From Clostridium_I sp963725425 (lineage in GTDB: Bacteria > Bacillota > Clostridia > Clostridiales > Clostridiaceae): a stretch of DNA of 64,000 nt. Positions within the stretch are counted from its first letter, which is position 1. The number at the start of each line of letters is the position of its first letter. The translations under genes were made by a program, and so were the position numbers. This document shows positions 36,883-45,254 of this stretch, in pieces. The notes under the pieces are model-generated. The model was not told the origin of the DNA and made no database searches. It saw only the letters and a list, made by a program, of their open reading frames with translations. Where the stretch lies: positions 274,449-338,448 of the forward strand of contig CAVRYJ010000043.1 in NCBI GenBank assembly GCA_963725425.1. The letters run 5' to 3'.

Positions 36883-38445
36883 TTATAGAATTGCTCTGCC
36901 TGGTATTATTAATTTTTGTCCTGGTAAAATATAATCAGGATTTTCTATATTATTTATTTTAACTATATCCTCTATTGTTGTGAAATACATCTTTGCAATC
37001 TTCCATAATGTATCTCCTGCCTGAATGGCATATATGATTACGCTTGCTTTTTTTTCTGGTTTAGCTCCTTCTAAAGGCTCTATATTAACAAGAAAATCTT
37101 TATGAGCATTATAATTTACTTTAACAGAAATTGATACTATTGCCTTAACAGCAATAGTCCCCGCTTCCACTGTTGCTTCTATGCCCTCCAAACATGCCTT
37201 AGCACTTGAGGTCATCTCAATTTTAGAACCTAGCACCTCATTGCTTACACTAAATGGTATATCCTCTTCAAATGCATTTATATTGTTTTCTTCATTATCA
37301 GTTTTATATATAACTGAGGTTTTAACTATTCCTTCTACTAAAACTTTGTCCTCTACAAGTTTCTTATCTGTTATCGATACCTTTCCAATTATTAAAACCA
37401 CTTCAGTTGGAAGCCCGTTGTTCTTATTAACATCAATATTCTCCTTTACAATAGTTTCAATATTGGACTGTCCATATATTAAGTTTAATTTGTAATCCTT
37501 CTTCTCAATTTGAATATTGAGTTCAGGCGAATAAGCGTCCTCTATAACTTCCAAATCTAATTTACTTTCAATTTTAACATCCACCTTTATCAATGCCTCA
37601 ATATCAAGAATCCTGTTTTCTCCTAAATCATCTTCTTTAACGTTATATTCTGCAGCATCTATATTAAAATCTGCGTAGAAACTCATTGTACTATTTACAC
37701 CTTCTGCATCAATTTCCTGTTCTACAAGTACATCATCAGATAGATGAACCACATCTCCTGTATCCTTTGCCTTATATAAAATATCGAATTTTGCAAAAGC
37801 TTCAATTTGTATTTTACCTTCTAGCAATTTAATTTGTTTTTTATGAATATTTATATCACATTTTAATATGTTTAAAATTTGCGGTTTATCCATGGGAATT
37901 TGAATATTAGTCTTTGCTATTAAATTAGTAGTATTATTAGAAACAGTCTTATCAATAGAAGTTGAGTTCTTTAAAAACTGCACATTCTTAAGTCCATCAA
38001 CATCTTTAACTATGTGTAATTCATTTTTAGAATAGACCTCTGAGATTAACTTAATTATACCTTCCACCGCTATTTTTCTTTCATTAATTGCCGTGCAATT
38101 AATATGCTCAACATCAGCCTCTGCACTTGATGGCATTTTATGCATTGCACCTTCAACTTCTACATAATTCGAAAATTTAGCAGAATAAGTAACTCCACAC
38201 ACTTCCGTTTTATCATCCACTTTCCCTAGATATAAAATATCAAATTCTAATTGTCCCTCCAAATAAACCTTGTCCTGCATAACTTCTTTGCTGAGTATTG
38301 TAGGTTTTGCATCAACCAAAAGTATTTTTAACACATCTGGCTCAGTATCTGGTATGATATATTCTTCCTTTACTACAGTATCGGCAGTATTCTTTCCTAG
38401 AAACTGTTCATACTCTATATTTTCCTTCACAAGTTCTATATCCAT
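36883..38445 (-). CDS. SPOCS (DUF3794) and LysM spore-envelope protein, SipL-like
   Basis: The 520-residue protein carries about three SPOCS/DUF3794 repeats (for example EEYIIPDTEPDVLKILLVDA and the similar later blocks) and a C-terminal LysM domain (IIYAIQAGDTLWKIAKMY to ILPGQKLIIPG). The C. difficile homologue SipL binds SpoIVA and is needed for coat assembly. The family lies beside veg and ispE in clostridia. TAGGAGGGAA precedes the ATG. A possible sigma-E promoter lies 31-60 bp upstream. Confidence 0.88.
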   Translation of the reverse strand: MDIELVKENIEYEQFLGKNTADTVVKEEYIIPDTEPDVLKILLVDAKPTILSKEVMQDKVYLEGQLEFDILYLGKVDDKTEVCGVTYSAKFSNYVEVEGAMHKMPSSAEADVEHINCTAINERKIAVEGIIKLISEVYSKNELHIVKDVDGLKNVQFLKNSTSIDKTVSNNTTNLIAKTNIQIPMDKPQILNILKCDINIHKKQIKLLEGKIQIEAFAKFDILYKAKDTGDVVHLSDDVLVEQEIDAEGVNSTMSFYADFNIDAAEYNVKEDDLGENRILDIEALIKVDVKIESKLDLEVIEDAYSPELNIQIEKKDYKLNLIYGQSNIETIVKENIDVNKNNGLPTEVVLIIGKVSITDKKLVEDKVLVEGIVKTSVIYKTDNEENNINAFEEDIPFSVSNEVLGSKIEMTSSAKACLEGIEATVEAGTIAVKAIVSISVKVNYNAHKDFLVNIEPLEGAKPEKKASVIIYAIQAGDTLWKIAKMYFTTIEDIVKINNIENPDYILPGQKLIIPGRAIL

Positions 38446-38475
38446 GTTATTCCCTCCTATAAAATACCTAGTATA

Positions 38476-38505
38476 ATATATATGGATAATTAGTATTAAA
38501 TATGT
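38476..38505 (-). promoter_or_regulatory. Possible sigma-E promoter of the SPOCS gene
   Basis: The minus strand reads ACATATT, 14 bp, CATATATAT, close to the sigma-E pattern (GKMATATT, 14-15 bp, CATACAMT). Its position and the gene's sporulation role agree, but the AT-rich context makes chance matches likely. Confidence 0.35.
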
Positions 38506-38579
38506 TTTTTTATGTACTTTATTTGTGTGCTAATATTTTTTAATTAAACTATCAATTTCTGGTAAACAGCTCTAACTTA

Positions 38580-38805
38580 TTGACAGAATTAAAATGTTCA
38601 CGTATTATAAAACTTGGTTATTTACCATATAACCTCTCATAAACAGAGTTCTCAATACCTTTTATACAATAGTTCAAGGATGGAACACTCATCTTTCTTT
38701 TGTTTCAGCAAAAGTGAAAACGAAATATCTTTCATCCTGTTTTTAATATATTCGCTCATAACTAAAAAAAGTTATCGAATATATATATATTCGATAACTT
38801 TTTTT
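38580..38805 (+). ncRNA. Candidate small RNA between the SPOCS gene and veg
   Basis: A consensus plus-strand promoter (TTGACA 38580-38585, 17 bp, TATTAT 38603-38608) and a strong terminator palindrome ending at 38805 bracket about 190 nt. No convincing ORF or ribosome site is present. Internal hairpins include GGTTATTTACCATATAACC and CTTTTGTTTCAGCAAAAG. Both neighbours run on the other strand. The promoter could be chance in AT-rich DNA. Confidence 0.35.
38764..38805. terminator. 42-bp perfect palindrome terminating veg (bidirectional)
   Basis: The left arm AAAAAAAGTTATCGAATAT is mirrored exactly with no loop, with seven A and seven T at the ends. It overlaps the veg stop codon. Confidence 0.8.
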
Positions 38806-39041
38806 TATACTGCAAAATCCAATTGTACTGTCTTTGTTAATACATCTGAATAACTATATGTCACTTTCCTTTGGGTACCAGATTCCAATCTAACAACAAA
38901 TATGCTAGGATATGTCTTTTCAATGATTCCATTGTTAACAACTACCCTTTTCCTGCCACTATTCGCTTTTAATACTACCTTCTGTCCCAGATGTTCTTCA
39001 ATATTTCTCTTAATGGAATCTAAAACGTTCACTTTTTCCAC
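38805..39041 (-). CDS. veg: Veg protein
   Basis: The 78-residue protein (VNVLDSIKRNIEEHLGQKV, then ANSGRKRVVVNNGIIEKTYPS) is the conserved Firmicute Veg family, linked in Bacillus to biofilm regulation and spore outgrowth. GTG 39039-39041 is preferred, with GAGGGTG upstream; the longer GTG at 39050 overlaps that site. It stands upstream of the SPOCS gene as in other clostridia. Confidence 0.92.
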   Translation of the reverse strand: MEKVNVLDSIKRNIEEHLGQKVVLKANSGRKRVVVNNGIIEKTYPSIFVVRLESGTQRKVTYSYSDVLTKTVQLDFAV

Positions 39042-39151
39042 ATGAAACACCCTCTTTCCACATTTACATTATACATCAAAAACTTATTGTTGTCAAATAA
39101 GCATATAATTTTATCAGCAATGGGTACAACTTGTCAAGGCTAATTTATTCT

Positions 39152-39312
39152 AAATAAAATAAACCTCATGGCAAATAAAGCCTTGAAGCTCAATTTATCT
39201 AACGAATATAGACTTTGGATAACCTTCTCTGCATTTACCTCGTGTTTGAACCCCTCCGCCCCCTTTTACACCCGTTATTGTATTTTTTACAGTGTCCTCC
39301 ATATTAACAATT
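39152..39312. repeat. Family-C direct repeat, left copy
   Basis: About 150 bp starting ATAAACCTCATGGCAAATAA and including GAATATAGACTTTGGATAA and GTGTTTGAACCCCTCC. It is repeated in the same orientation at 41018-41165. It ends about 35 bp before the 3' end of the FAD/Rieske gene. The inverse strand keeps a short open frame (GVQT-GKCRE-YPKSIF) in both copies. Confidence 0.75.
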
Positions 39313-39345
39313 TATCCAATAGGCTCATTTTAAATTCCATTGAAA

Positions 39346-40908
39346 CTATAAATTAAGGTGTATTTTATTTGTACCTTCCTTATAATGATTTAACTTGTGG
39401 GTTGCTGGACCCTCTAGTATTTCACCATCATAGGTAAATCTTGAGCCATGGCAGGCACAATCCCAAGATTTTTCTGCATCATTCCACTTTAGTTCACATC
39501 CAGCATGAGTACAGGTAATATCAACTATATGTAATAAACCCTCATTATCTTTATATGCTCCATATTTATCACCATCTAATTCAACTATTTTCCCTTCCTC
39601 ATATTTAATATTTATTTCAGCTTCACCAAACTTAATTTTGCTTATTATAAGTTCCTTTGCTACATCGAAATTTTCAGTAAATAGTTTTTTATAGGCATCT
39701 CCAGTGAAAGATCTTGAGGGGTTGAATACTTCTTTCCAATGGTTATCTTTACCTAGGATTATATCAGTGAGCAAACGCGCAGCAGCTGTACCATTTGTCA
39801 TTCCCCATTCGCCAAAGCCTGTTGCAACATAAATGTTTTCTTCTTGAGAAGTTAATTTTCCTACATAAGGCATATTATCTAAAGTTATATAATCTTGAGC
39901 TGACCATTTATATAAAATATCTTTAACACTAAAAATTGATTGTGCAAATTCCTGTAGATTGTCATAATGTTTCTTAGTATTACCCCCATGAGCAGCCTTA
40001 TGTCCTTCACCACCAACTAGCACTAATTGATTTTCTCCATCATTTTGAACTCTTAAAGAACGTCCAGGATTTTCAACATTGATGAACATTCCCTTTGGAA
40101 ACCTTTCCTTTATACTTGTTGCAATAACGTAAGATCTTTGTGGTTTAAGTCTTGTTAAATATAGTCCCATACCATCGTAACATGGGAAATGAGAGGCGAT
40201 AATAACTTTTGAGGCTATTACTTTTTTACCTTTATCAGTAATAATCGTAATTAAATTTCCTTTTTCGATTTCAATTACTTCTGTATTTTCAAATATATGA
40301 CTTCCGCCTCCAGGGATTGTCTCAGCCAATGGTATCAAATATTTTCTTGGATGAAATTGAGCCTGGTTTTCAAAAACCAGAGCCGACTTAATATCTAAAT
40401 CAATTGGCAACTTATCAATATACTTTGCTTTTATTCCTAACTTTAAAGCTGCCTCAGTTTCTTTTTCAATATCTTTGATATATTCTTGTTCTTTTGTGTA
40501 CATATATGCCGGTAGTCTCTGAAAATCACAATCTATATTAATCTCATTTGCTATATTCTCAATAAACCCTATTGAGGATTCATTAGCATCGGCATATTGT
40601 TTTGCAATATCCATACCCATTGAAGCTATTATTTTATCATATACTAAATGATGCTGAGAAGTTATTTTAGCAGTAGTAAAACCAGTAGTTCCTTGGACAA
40701 TACGACTTGCCTCAATGATAGCAATCTTTGTTCCTTTCTTCTTTAAAAGATACCCTGCAGTTATACCAACAATTCCACCTCCTATAATTGCCACATCTAT
40801 CTTTATGTCTTCATTCAATGAAGGATAATCTGTTCCTGGTGTTGACGCTATCCAATAAGATTTTAGATAATCTCCAATATTCGAGACCGTATTATTTGAT
40901 TTATCCAT
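39346..40908 (-). CDS. FAD-dependent oxidoreductase with C-terminal Rieske 2Fe-2S domain
   Basis: The 520-residue fusion has an N-terminal DAO-type FAD domain with AIIGGGIVGITAGYLL at about residues 39-54 and GFGEWGMTNGTAAA near 360. The Rieske domain (about 435-515) carries the cluster ligands CTHAGC and CACHGS. Relatives such as Bacillus YhfW share this layout. The electron donor and substrate are unknown. It is a single gene flanked by two direct family-C repeats, suggesting it moved as a unit or recombined in. Confidence 0.88.
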   Translation of the reverse strand: MDKSNNTVSNIGDYLKSYWIASTPGTDYPSLNEDIKIDVAIIGGGIVGITAGYLLKKKGTKIAIIEASRIVQGTTGFTTAKITSQHHLVYDKIIASMGMDIAKQYADANESSIGFIENIANEINIDCDFQRLPAYMYTKEQEYIKDIEKETEAALKLGIKAKYIDKLPIDLDIKSALVFENQAQFHPRKYLIPLAETIPGGGSHIFENTEVIEIEKGNLITIITDKGKKVIASKVIIASHFPCYDGMGLYLTRLKPQRSYVIATSIKERFPKGMFINVENPGRSLRVQNDGENQLVLVGGEGHKAAHGGNTKKHYDNLQEFAQSIFSVKDILYKWSAQDYITLDNMPYVGKLTSQEENIYVATGFGEWGMTNGTAAARLLTDIILGKDNHWKEVFNPSRSFTGDAYKKLFTENFDVAKELIISKIKFGEAEINIKYEEGKIVELDGDKYGAYKDNEGLLHIVDITCTHAGCELKWNDAEKSWDCACHGSRFTYDGEILEGPATHKLNHYKEGTNKIHLNL

Positions 40909-41017
40909 AAAAATACTCCTTTATAGTTTAATAATACTTAGCATTTGATGTTTACAGCAAATTATACATGCTACTATAAACGTTTTTAATTGTAAGTAAA
41001 TCCATAGATATAAAAAA

Positions 41018-41165
41018 TAAACCTCACGGCAAATATAGCCTTTAGGCTTTACTTATCTAGCGAATATAGACTTTGGATAAGCTTCTCTACACTTACCTAG
41101 TGTTTGAACCCCTCCAACACCTTTTACACCCATTATTGTATTTTTCACACGTCCTGTATGTTAAA
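41018..41165. repeat. Family-C direct repeat, right copy
   Basis: It starts ATAAACCTCACGGCAAATAT and matches 39152-39312 along its length at roughly 80-85 percent by eye. The two copies lie about 1.7 kb apart around the FAD/Rieske gene. Confidence 0.75.
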
Positions 41166-41328
41166 AGCTTTTAAAATGTTAGTATATGCCACCTTTGGGC
41201 ATACAAAAACCGGATCATGGCAATGTATTAGTACTCGTTCTAGTGAACTAGCGTAGTTGGCGCCAGCAGATTGAACCAAAGTACGATAATTAGGAAAGTT
41301 TTTACAAATAAAATTTTTTTATCTATAC

Positions 41329-41608
41329 AAAGAGCTGTATAAAGGATTAGCAGAAACAACTATTGCTGATAAAATCATCAAATTAAGCTATACCCATAAC
41401 TTAAGACAAGAAGATCTGGCAGATTTATTAAATATGCATTGTAGCACAATACAAGGCTTGGGAAAGTTCATAACGTCATGCCAAAACATATAAGCTAGAT
41501 AAAATATGCAAATTGTTCATTCTACCTTATACTCATTTCCATGAATATTATAAGATATACTTTAGTAATCCCAGTGAAAAAATCAAAGCATGCAAGATTA
41601 AAATGTAA
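41329..41608 (+). pseudogene. Decayed helix-turn-helix (XRE-like) regulator
   Basis: The frame from 41329 reads IADKIIKLSYTHNLRQEDLADLLNM, a clear XRE-type helix-turn-helix. After a one-base shift near 41455 it continues AWESS, a stop, then RHAKTYKLDKICKLFILPYTHFHEYY to a stop at 41606-41608. The shift, the in-frame stop and the missing start show real decay. No clear upstream coding sequence was seen between 41166 and 41328. Confidence 0.65.
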
Positions 41609-41612
41609 TCAT

Positions 41613-41810
41613 CTAATACTTTGCTATAGAGGTGACATTTATAACTTTTTTATATTGAAACTTAATCATGAATTTTTCAGCATCCATTAAGCTTTTAAAT
41701 ATTTTACTTGATGATGCTGTTACTGTTATATATATTGTTTTACCTAAATGTATATTTTCTGCTATAGAAGCTTTATTTCCACCTTTAATATATTCATTAA
41801 CTATTCTCAT
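41613..41810 (-). CDS. Small hypothetical protein
   Basis: The 65-residue product (starting MRIVNEYIKGGNKAS) resembles no family I know. GAAGGG about 10 nt upstream is a modest ribosome site. It could be a remnant, as both sides are decayed sequence. Confidence 0.4.
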   Translation of the reverse strand: MRIVNEYIKGGNKASIAENIHLGKTIYITVTASSSKIFKSLMDAEKFMIKFQYKKVINVTSIAKY

Positions 41811-42137
41811 TTTTTAAATTCCCTTCTACTTTGTTTATATATACCATACCGTACATATCGCAGTATTCAGATTCTTAATTGTTTTTTATTCTACCTATAT
41901 TTATTCGAAATAGTAAGTACTCTAAAATAGTTGATATTTTTATATTAATATTTATTTATGACAATACTATTACAACATTAAATACTAATTGTAAATAATA
42001 CATAATCATCAATTCTATTAGCTTTTTTTAAAACATTTATGTGTATATGTCTACCTCTTTTCAATTTAGATGTCATTTAATTATTTATTGAACCGTGCTT
42101 TACATAGAACATATGTGCTTTTTTAGATAATCTTTAT
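41811..42137. other. Gene-free AT-rich stretch left of the IS element
   Basis: I see no gene. The last 80 bp adjacent to the insertion read, on the minus strand and across the IS, as a frameshifted continuation of the DedA remnant (KAHMFYVKHGSINN). Confidence 0.4.
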
Positions 42138-42145
42138 TAATATAT

Positions 42146-43667
42146 CTCAACTTTCGCATGACAAAAACACTAGCTTTTCCTTTATGAAAGCAGGTAATGT
42201 TGATATAAAATAGTCCAAAAACGAGTTAATTTGTGCTTTTGTCAAAGAAAGATTTTCTTGTAATGCATCTTTAAGCAACTCTAGCATAATTCTAATAGCC
42301 TCGAAAAATTGTATATCTTCAAGTTCATCACAACAATTAAAAAATAAGCCACCTATAGTACGTAAATCTTCATTGTTGCGACTTTGTGTAGATAACATAA
42401 TATATCTAGTAAATACAATAGTAGTATGTGCAACCATTGATTCATAAGAACGTCCTTGAAATTCTTTTGCAAGATTTAAAAAAGATTTGTTCATCTTAAA
42501 GAAAACTTCAATATCCCAACGTTTCGCATATATCCTTATGATTTCTTCATCTGTTAATGTAATATCTGTTGAAATTAATGCTAGCCATTTTTTTGATTTA
42601 TTGCGATCTTTTACAAAAACTATTTTTGCCTTTATAGGCGTAGCCTGTGAATCTTCACCTATTTCAACAATTACAGATGCCTTAACTTTGGCTTTGCCAA
42701 GTTTTTTCTTTAGTAAGGCATATAAGGATTTTAGATTCAATTTTCTATTTCCATAAGTATAAAAAACATTTGGCATGGCTTTAACCATAGCTATTGTATG
42801 AAATTTGAGTTCTAAAATTCTTATTAAAGTTTTTGGATAAGTGAACCAACTATCAAATAAAACATAAGTTCCTGGAATAGCATAAGCTGTCGCTTGCTTT
42901 AGTAGATCAATCATTGCATCAGGAGATTTTTTTATAGCCTGGGTCTTTATTTTATATCCATTAGTTCGCTTGTCTGTATTTGAATTTATTGGACATATAC
43001 GATTTTTTTCTTTTGCAGAACTTAATAATGTGAATGCTAAAGGTAGAAATGTATTTCCATCAGACCACCCTAACGTAAGCATTCTGAAACCTTTTTGTAT
43101 CTGTGATCTACGTGGTCAAAAACATTTGCTAGTAGTTCTACTGCTTTACTTCTCGTTCGGCTATAGAATGAATCATCAACAATTAAAACATTTACTCTAT
43201 CCTTTGAAGTCAATGATTCAATCTCATTTTTAATTATTGAAGATGATAATAAAAATAAAAATTTTCTCCAGTTAAAACGTGCTGAATTTAAAAATCTGTA
43301 TACAGTATCTTTGGCGAAAGAAGTTTCTGTATTTTTAGAATCTAATGTACGGAACAAATTTTTGCCTGTAAACACTAGCAAGAAAATGAATTTAAATATT
43401 GAACCACAAGGGAATCCTTTTTCTTTGCAAAAATTTGATTGCTTTAAAAGAGAATTAATTTTATTTTTTCTAAAAAATGTATCAATAGTAGATTTAAATT
43501 GTTTTTCAGTATCATTTTTTGTTATAATTGTATTCATGAAGAACATCCCCTTTGGTTTTTGTTTGTAGTGATTCAATTATACCAAATAAGGGAATGTTCT
43601 TCATTTTTTTGCAGTTAGATACTTAAATCACAGGCTACGCCTAAAAGAATCATGTGCGAAAGTTCAG
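42146..43667 (-). mobile_element. IS4-type insertion sequence with terminal repeats and 8-bp target duplication
   Basis: The ends CTCAACTTTCGCATGAC (42146-42162) and, inverted, CTGAACTTTCGCACATG (43651-43667) match at the AACTTTCGCA core. The element is flanked by the perfect 8-bp duplication TAATATAT (42138-42145 and 43668-43675). Its length of 1,522 bp is typical for the family. It is inserted in a DedA-family remnant. Confidence 0.88.
42147..43537 (-). pseudogene. IS4-type DDE transposase in two frames
   Basis: The first frame (from ATG 43535-43537 with AAGGGGA upstream) carries the first catalytic Asp in LIVDDSFYSRT. The second carries Asp in LFDSWFTYP and the Glu in RWDIEVFFK. The frames join at TAC AAA AAG GTT near 43090. 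A one-base backward slip at AAAAAG, or one missing G, gives KKGFRMLTLGW, the expected continuity. So it is either a frameshift mutation or programmed -1 frameshifting. The stop overlaps the left terminal repeat. Confidence 0.85.
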
Positions 43668-43866
43668 TAATATATTTAACATGTTCTTTATTTAAAATTT
43701 TACTCCCAAACTTCTGTTCAATATGATAGTTAACTGTATATCCAATTACAGCTGCTAAATAGAATACTATAAACAATCCCACTATGGACAATGCTCCTGT
43801 TGCAAATAAAATTGATATTTGATGCTTATGAATACAATATAATGATAAAATTAAATTGCACAGATT
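43668..43866 (-). pseudogene. DedA-family membrane protein remnant interrupted by the IS
   Basis: The minus strand reads ILFATGALSIVGLFIVF, LAAVIGYTVNYHIEQKFGSK and HVKYI, matching the core of DedA (SNARE-associated) proteins. The N-terminal portion and start are absent. Past the IS only about 16 more residues can be followed, with a frameshift. The gene was probably dead before or soon after the insertion. Confidence 0.5.
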
Positions 43867-44089
43867 TTGTTACTCTAATATTTAAAATAAACCCAACTTC
43901 ATATTAAAATATAGTTTAACTTTTTTAAGCTAATTTTAATCTTCTTTTTATTTAATATAAGTATACAAATAAGCGGATGTATATCTTATGGATATAAATT
44001 TATTACAATGGTGAACTTGTCAGTTAAGCTATTTTACGGAATAATGGTTTAGTTATTATATAGTAACCATTCATCGCCAAAGCTAACAC

Positions 44090-44133
44090 CATGTTTCTTA
44101 AGTGTATTAGTACTAATACACTTAAGAAACATG
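44090..44133. repeat. 44-bp perfect loop-free palindrome upstream of mreB
   Basis: The left arm CATGTTTCTTAAGTGTATTA plus GT is mirrored exactly, centred between 44111 and 44112. It has no T run on either side and no gene ending near it, so it is not a typical terminator. It lies 75 bp upstream of the mreB start. Confidence 0.7.
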
Positions 44134-44207
44134 GAAAGATAATTGATTCTATATTTATATAAGTTTAAAAGAAAAACATTTTTTGATTTTGAAAGGAGAA
44201 AATTTTA

Positions 44208-45224
44208 ATGTCACTTTTCGGTATATCCAGAGACATGGGAATTGATTTAGGAACAGCAAACACATTAGTATATGTAAAAGGTAAAGGTATTGTTCTGAGA
44301 GAACCATCAGTTGTAGCAATTAATACGGTTACAAAGGCAGTTCTTGCTGTTGGAGCAGAAGCAAAACAAATGATAGGTAGAACACCTGGTAATATAGTTG
44401 CAATAAGACCACTAAAAGATGGAGTTATTGCTGACTTTGATGTTACTGAAAGTATGCTCAAACAATTTATATCTAAGGTTACTGCAAAAAGCTCTTTTTC
44501 AAGCCCTAGGATAATAGTTTGTTTCCCATCTGGAGTAACACAAGTTGAAAAAAGAGCTATTAATGAAGCTACAAAAAATGCTGGAGCTAGAGAAGTTCAA
44601 CTTATGGAAGAACCAATGGCTGCTGCTATTGGAGCAGGACTCACTGTAGATGAACCAATGGGAAATATGATTGTTGATATAGGTGGAGGTACAACTGAAG
44701 TTTCAGTTATTTCACTTGGCGGGATTGTTACAAGCAAATCACTTAGAGTAGCTGGAGATGAATTTGATCAAGCAATAGTAAAACATATTAAGAAAAAATA
44801 TAATTTGATGATTGGGGAAAGAACCGCAGAAAATGTTAAGCTTGAACTTGGGTCTGCCTTTAAGATAAATGAGATTGATGAAACTATGGAAATTAAGGGA
44901 AGAGAGCTAATGTCAGGATTGCCAAAAAATGTTGAAATTAGTAAGTCGGAAATTAGTGAAGCATTAAAGGAATCTGTCTCTTTAATAATTGACGCTATAA
45001 AATTCACACTTGAAAAAACACCACCAGAACTGGCTTCAGATATTATGGAAAATGGAATTATGCTTACAGGCGGCGGAGCACTATTAAGAGGTATTGATAG
45101 CTTGATTAATAATGAAACTCATATTCCTGTACATATAGCTGAAGAACCACTTGATTGTGTAGCACTTGGAGCAGGCATGGCTCTTGAACATTTTGATAAA
45201 ATAAGTATGAGTAACCGAAGCTGA
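44208..45224 (+). CDS. mreB: MreB/Mbl-family rod-shape determining actin homologue
   Basis: The 338-residue cytoskeletal ATPase guides lateral wall synthesis. It has phosphate-1 motif GIDLGTANTLVYVKGKG, EPMAAAIGAGL, phosphate-2 VDIGGGTTEVSVISLGG and the adenosine motif LTGGGALLRGID. AAAGGAG precedes the ATG. It stands alone, without mreC or mreD, so it is a solitary paralogue (Mbl or MreBH type possible). Confidence 0.9.
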   Translation: MSLFGISRDMGIDLGTANTLVYVKGKGIVLREPSVVAINTVTKAVLAVGAEAKQMIGRTPGNIVAIRPLKDGVIADFDVTESMLKQFISKVTAKSSFSSPRIIVCFPSGVTQVEKRAINEATKNAGAREVQLMEEPMAAAIGAGLTVDEPMGNMIVDIGGGTTEVSVISLGGIVTSKSLRVAGDEFDQAIVKHIKKKYNLMIGERTAENVKLELGSAFKINEIDETMEIKGRELMSGLPKNVEISKSEISEALKESVSLIIDAIKFTLEKTPPELASDIMENGIMLTGGGALLRGIDSLINNETHIPVHIAEEPLDCVALGAGMALEHFDKISMSNRS

Positions 45225-45254
45225 AAATCAAATTTCGGGGGGAAGAATTATAAA

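Noticed and set aside
38614..38853. 79-codon plus-strand ORF overlapping the veg terminator
   Set aside because: No ribosome site, composition unlike protein, and it runs through the terminator into veg in antisense.
42487..43568. Plus-strand ORFs inside the IS element
   Set aside because: They are antisense shadows of the transposase frames with no ribosome sites.
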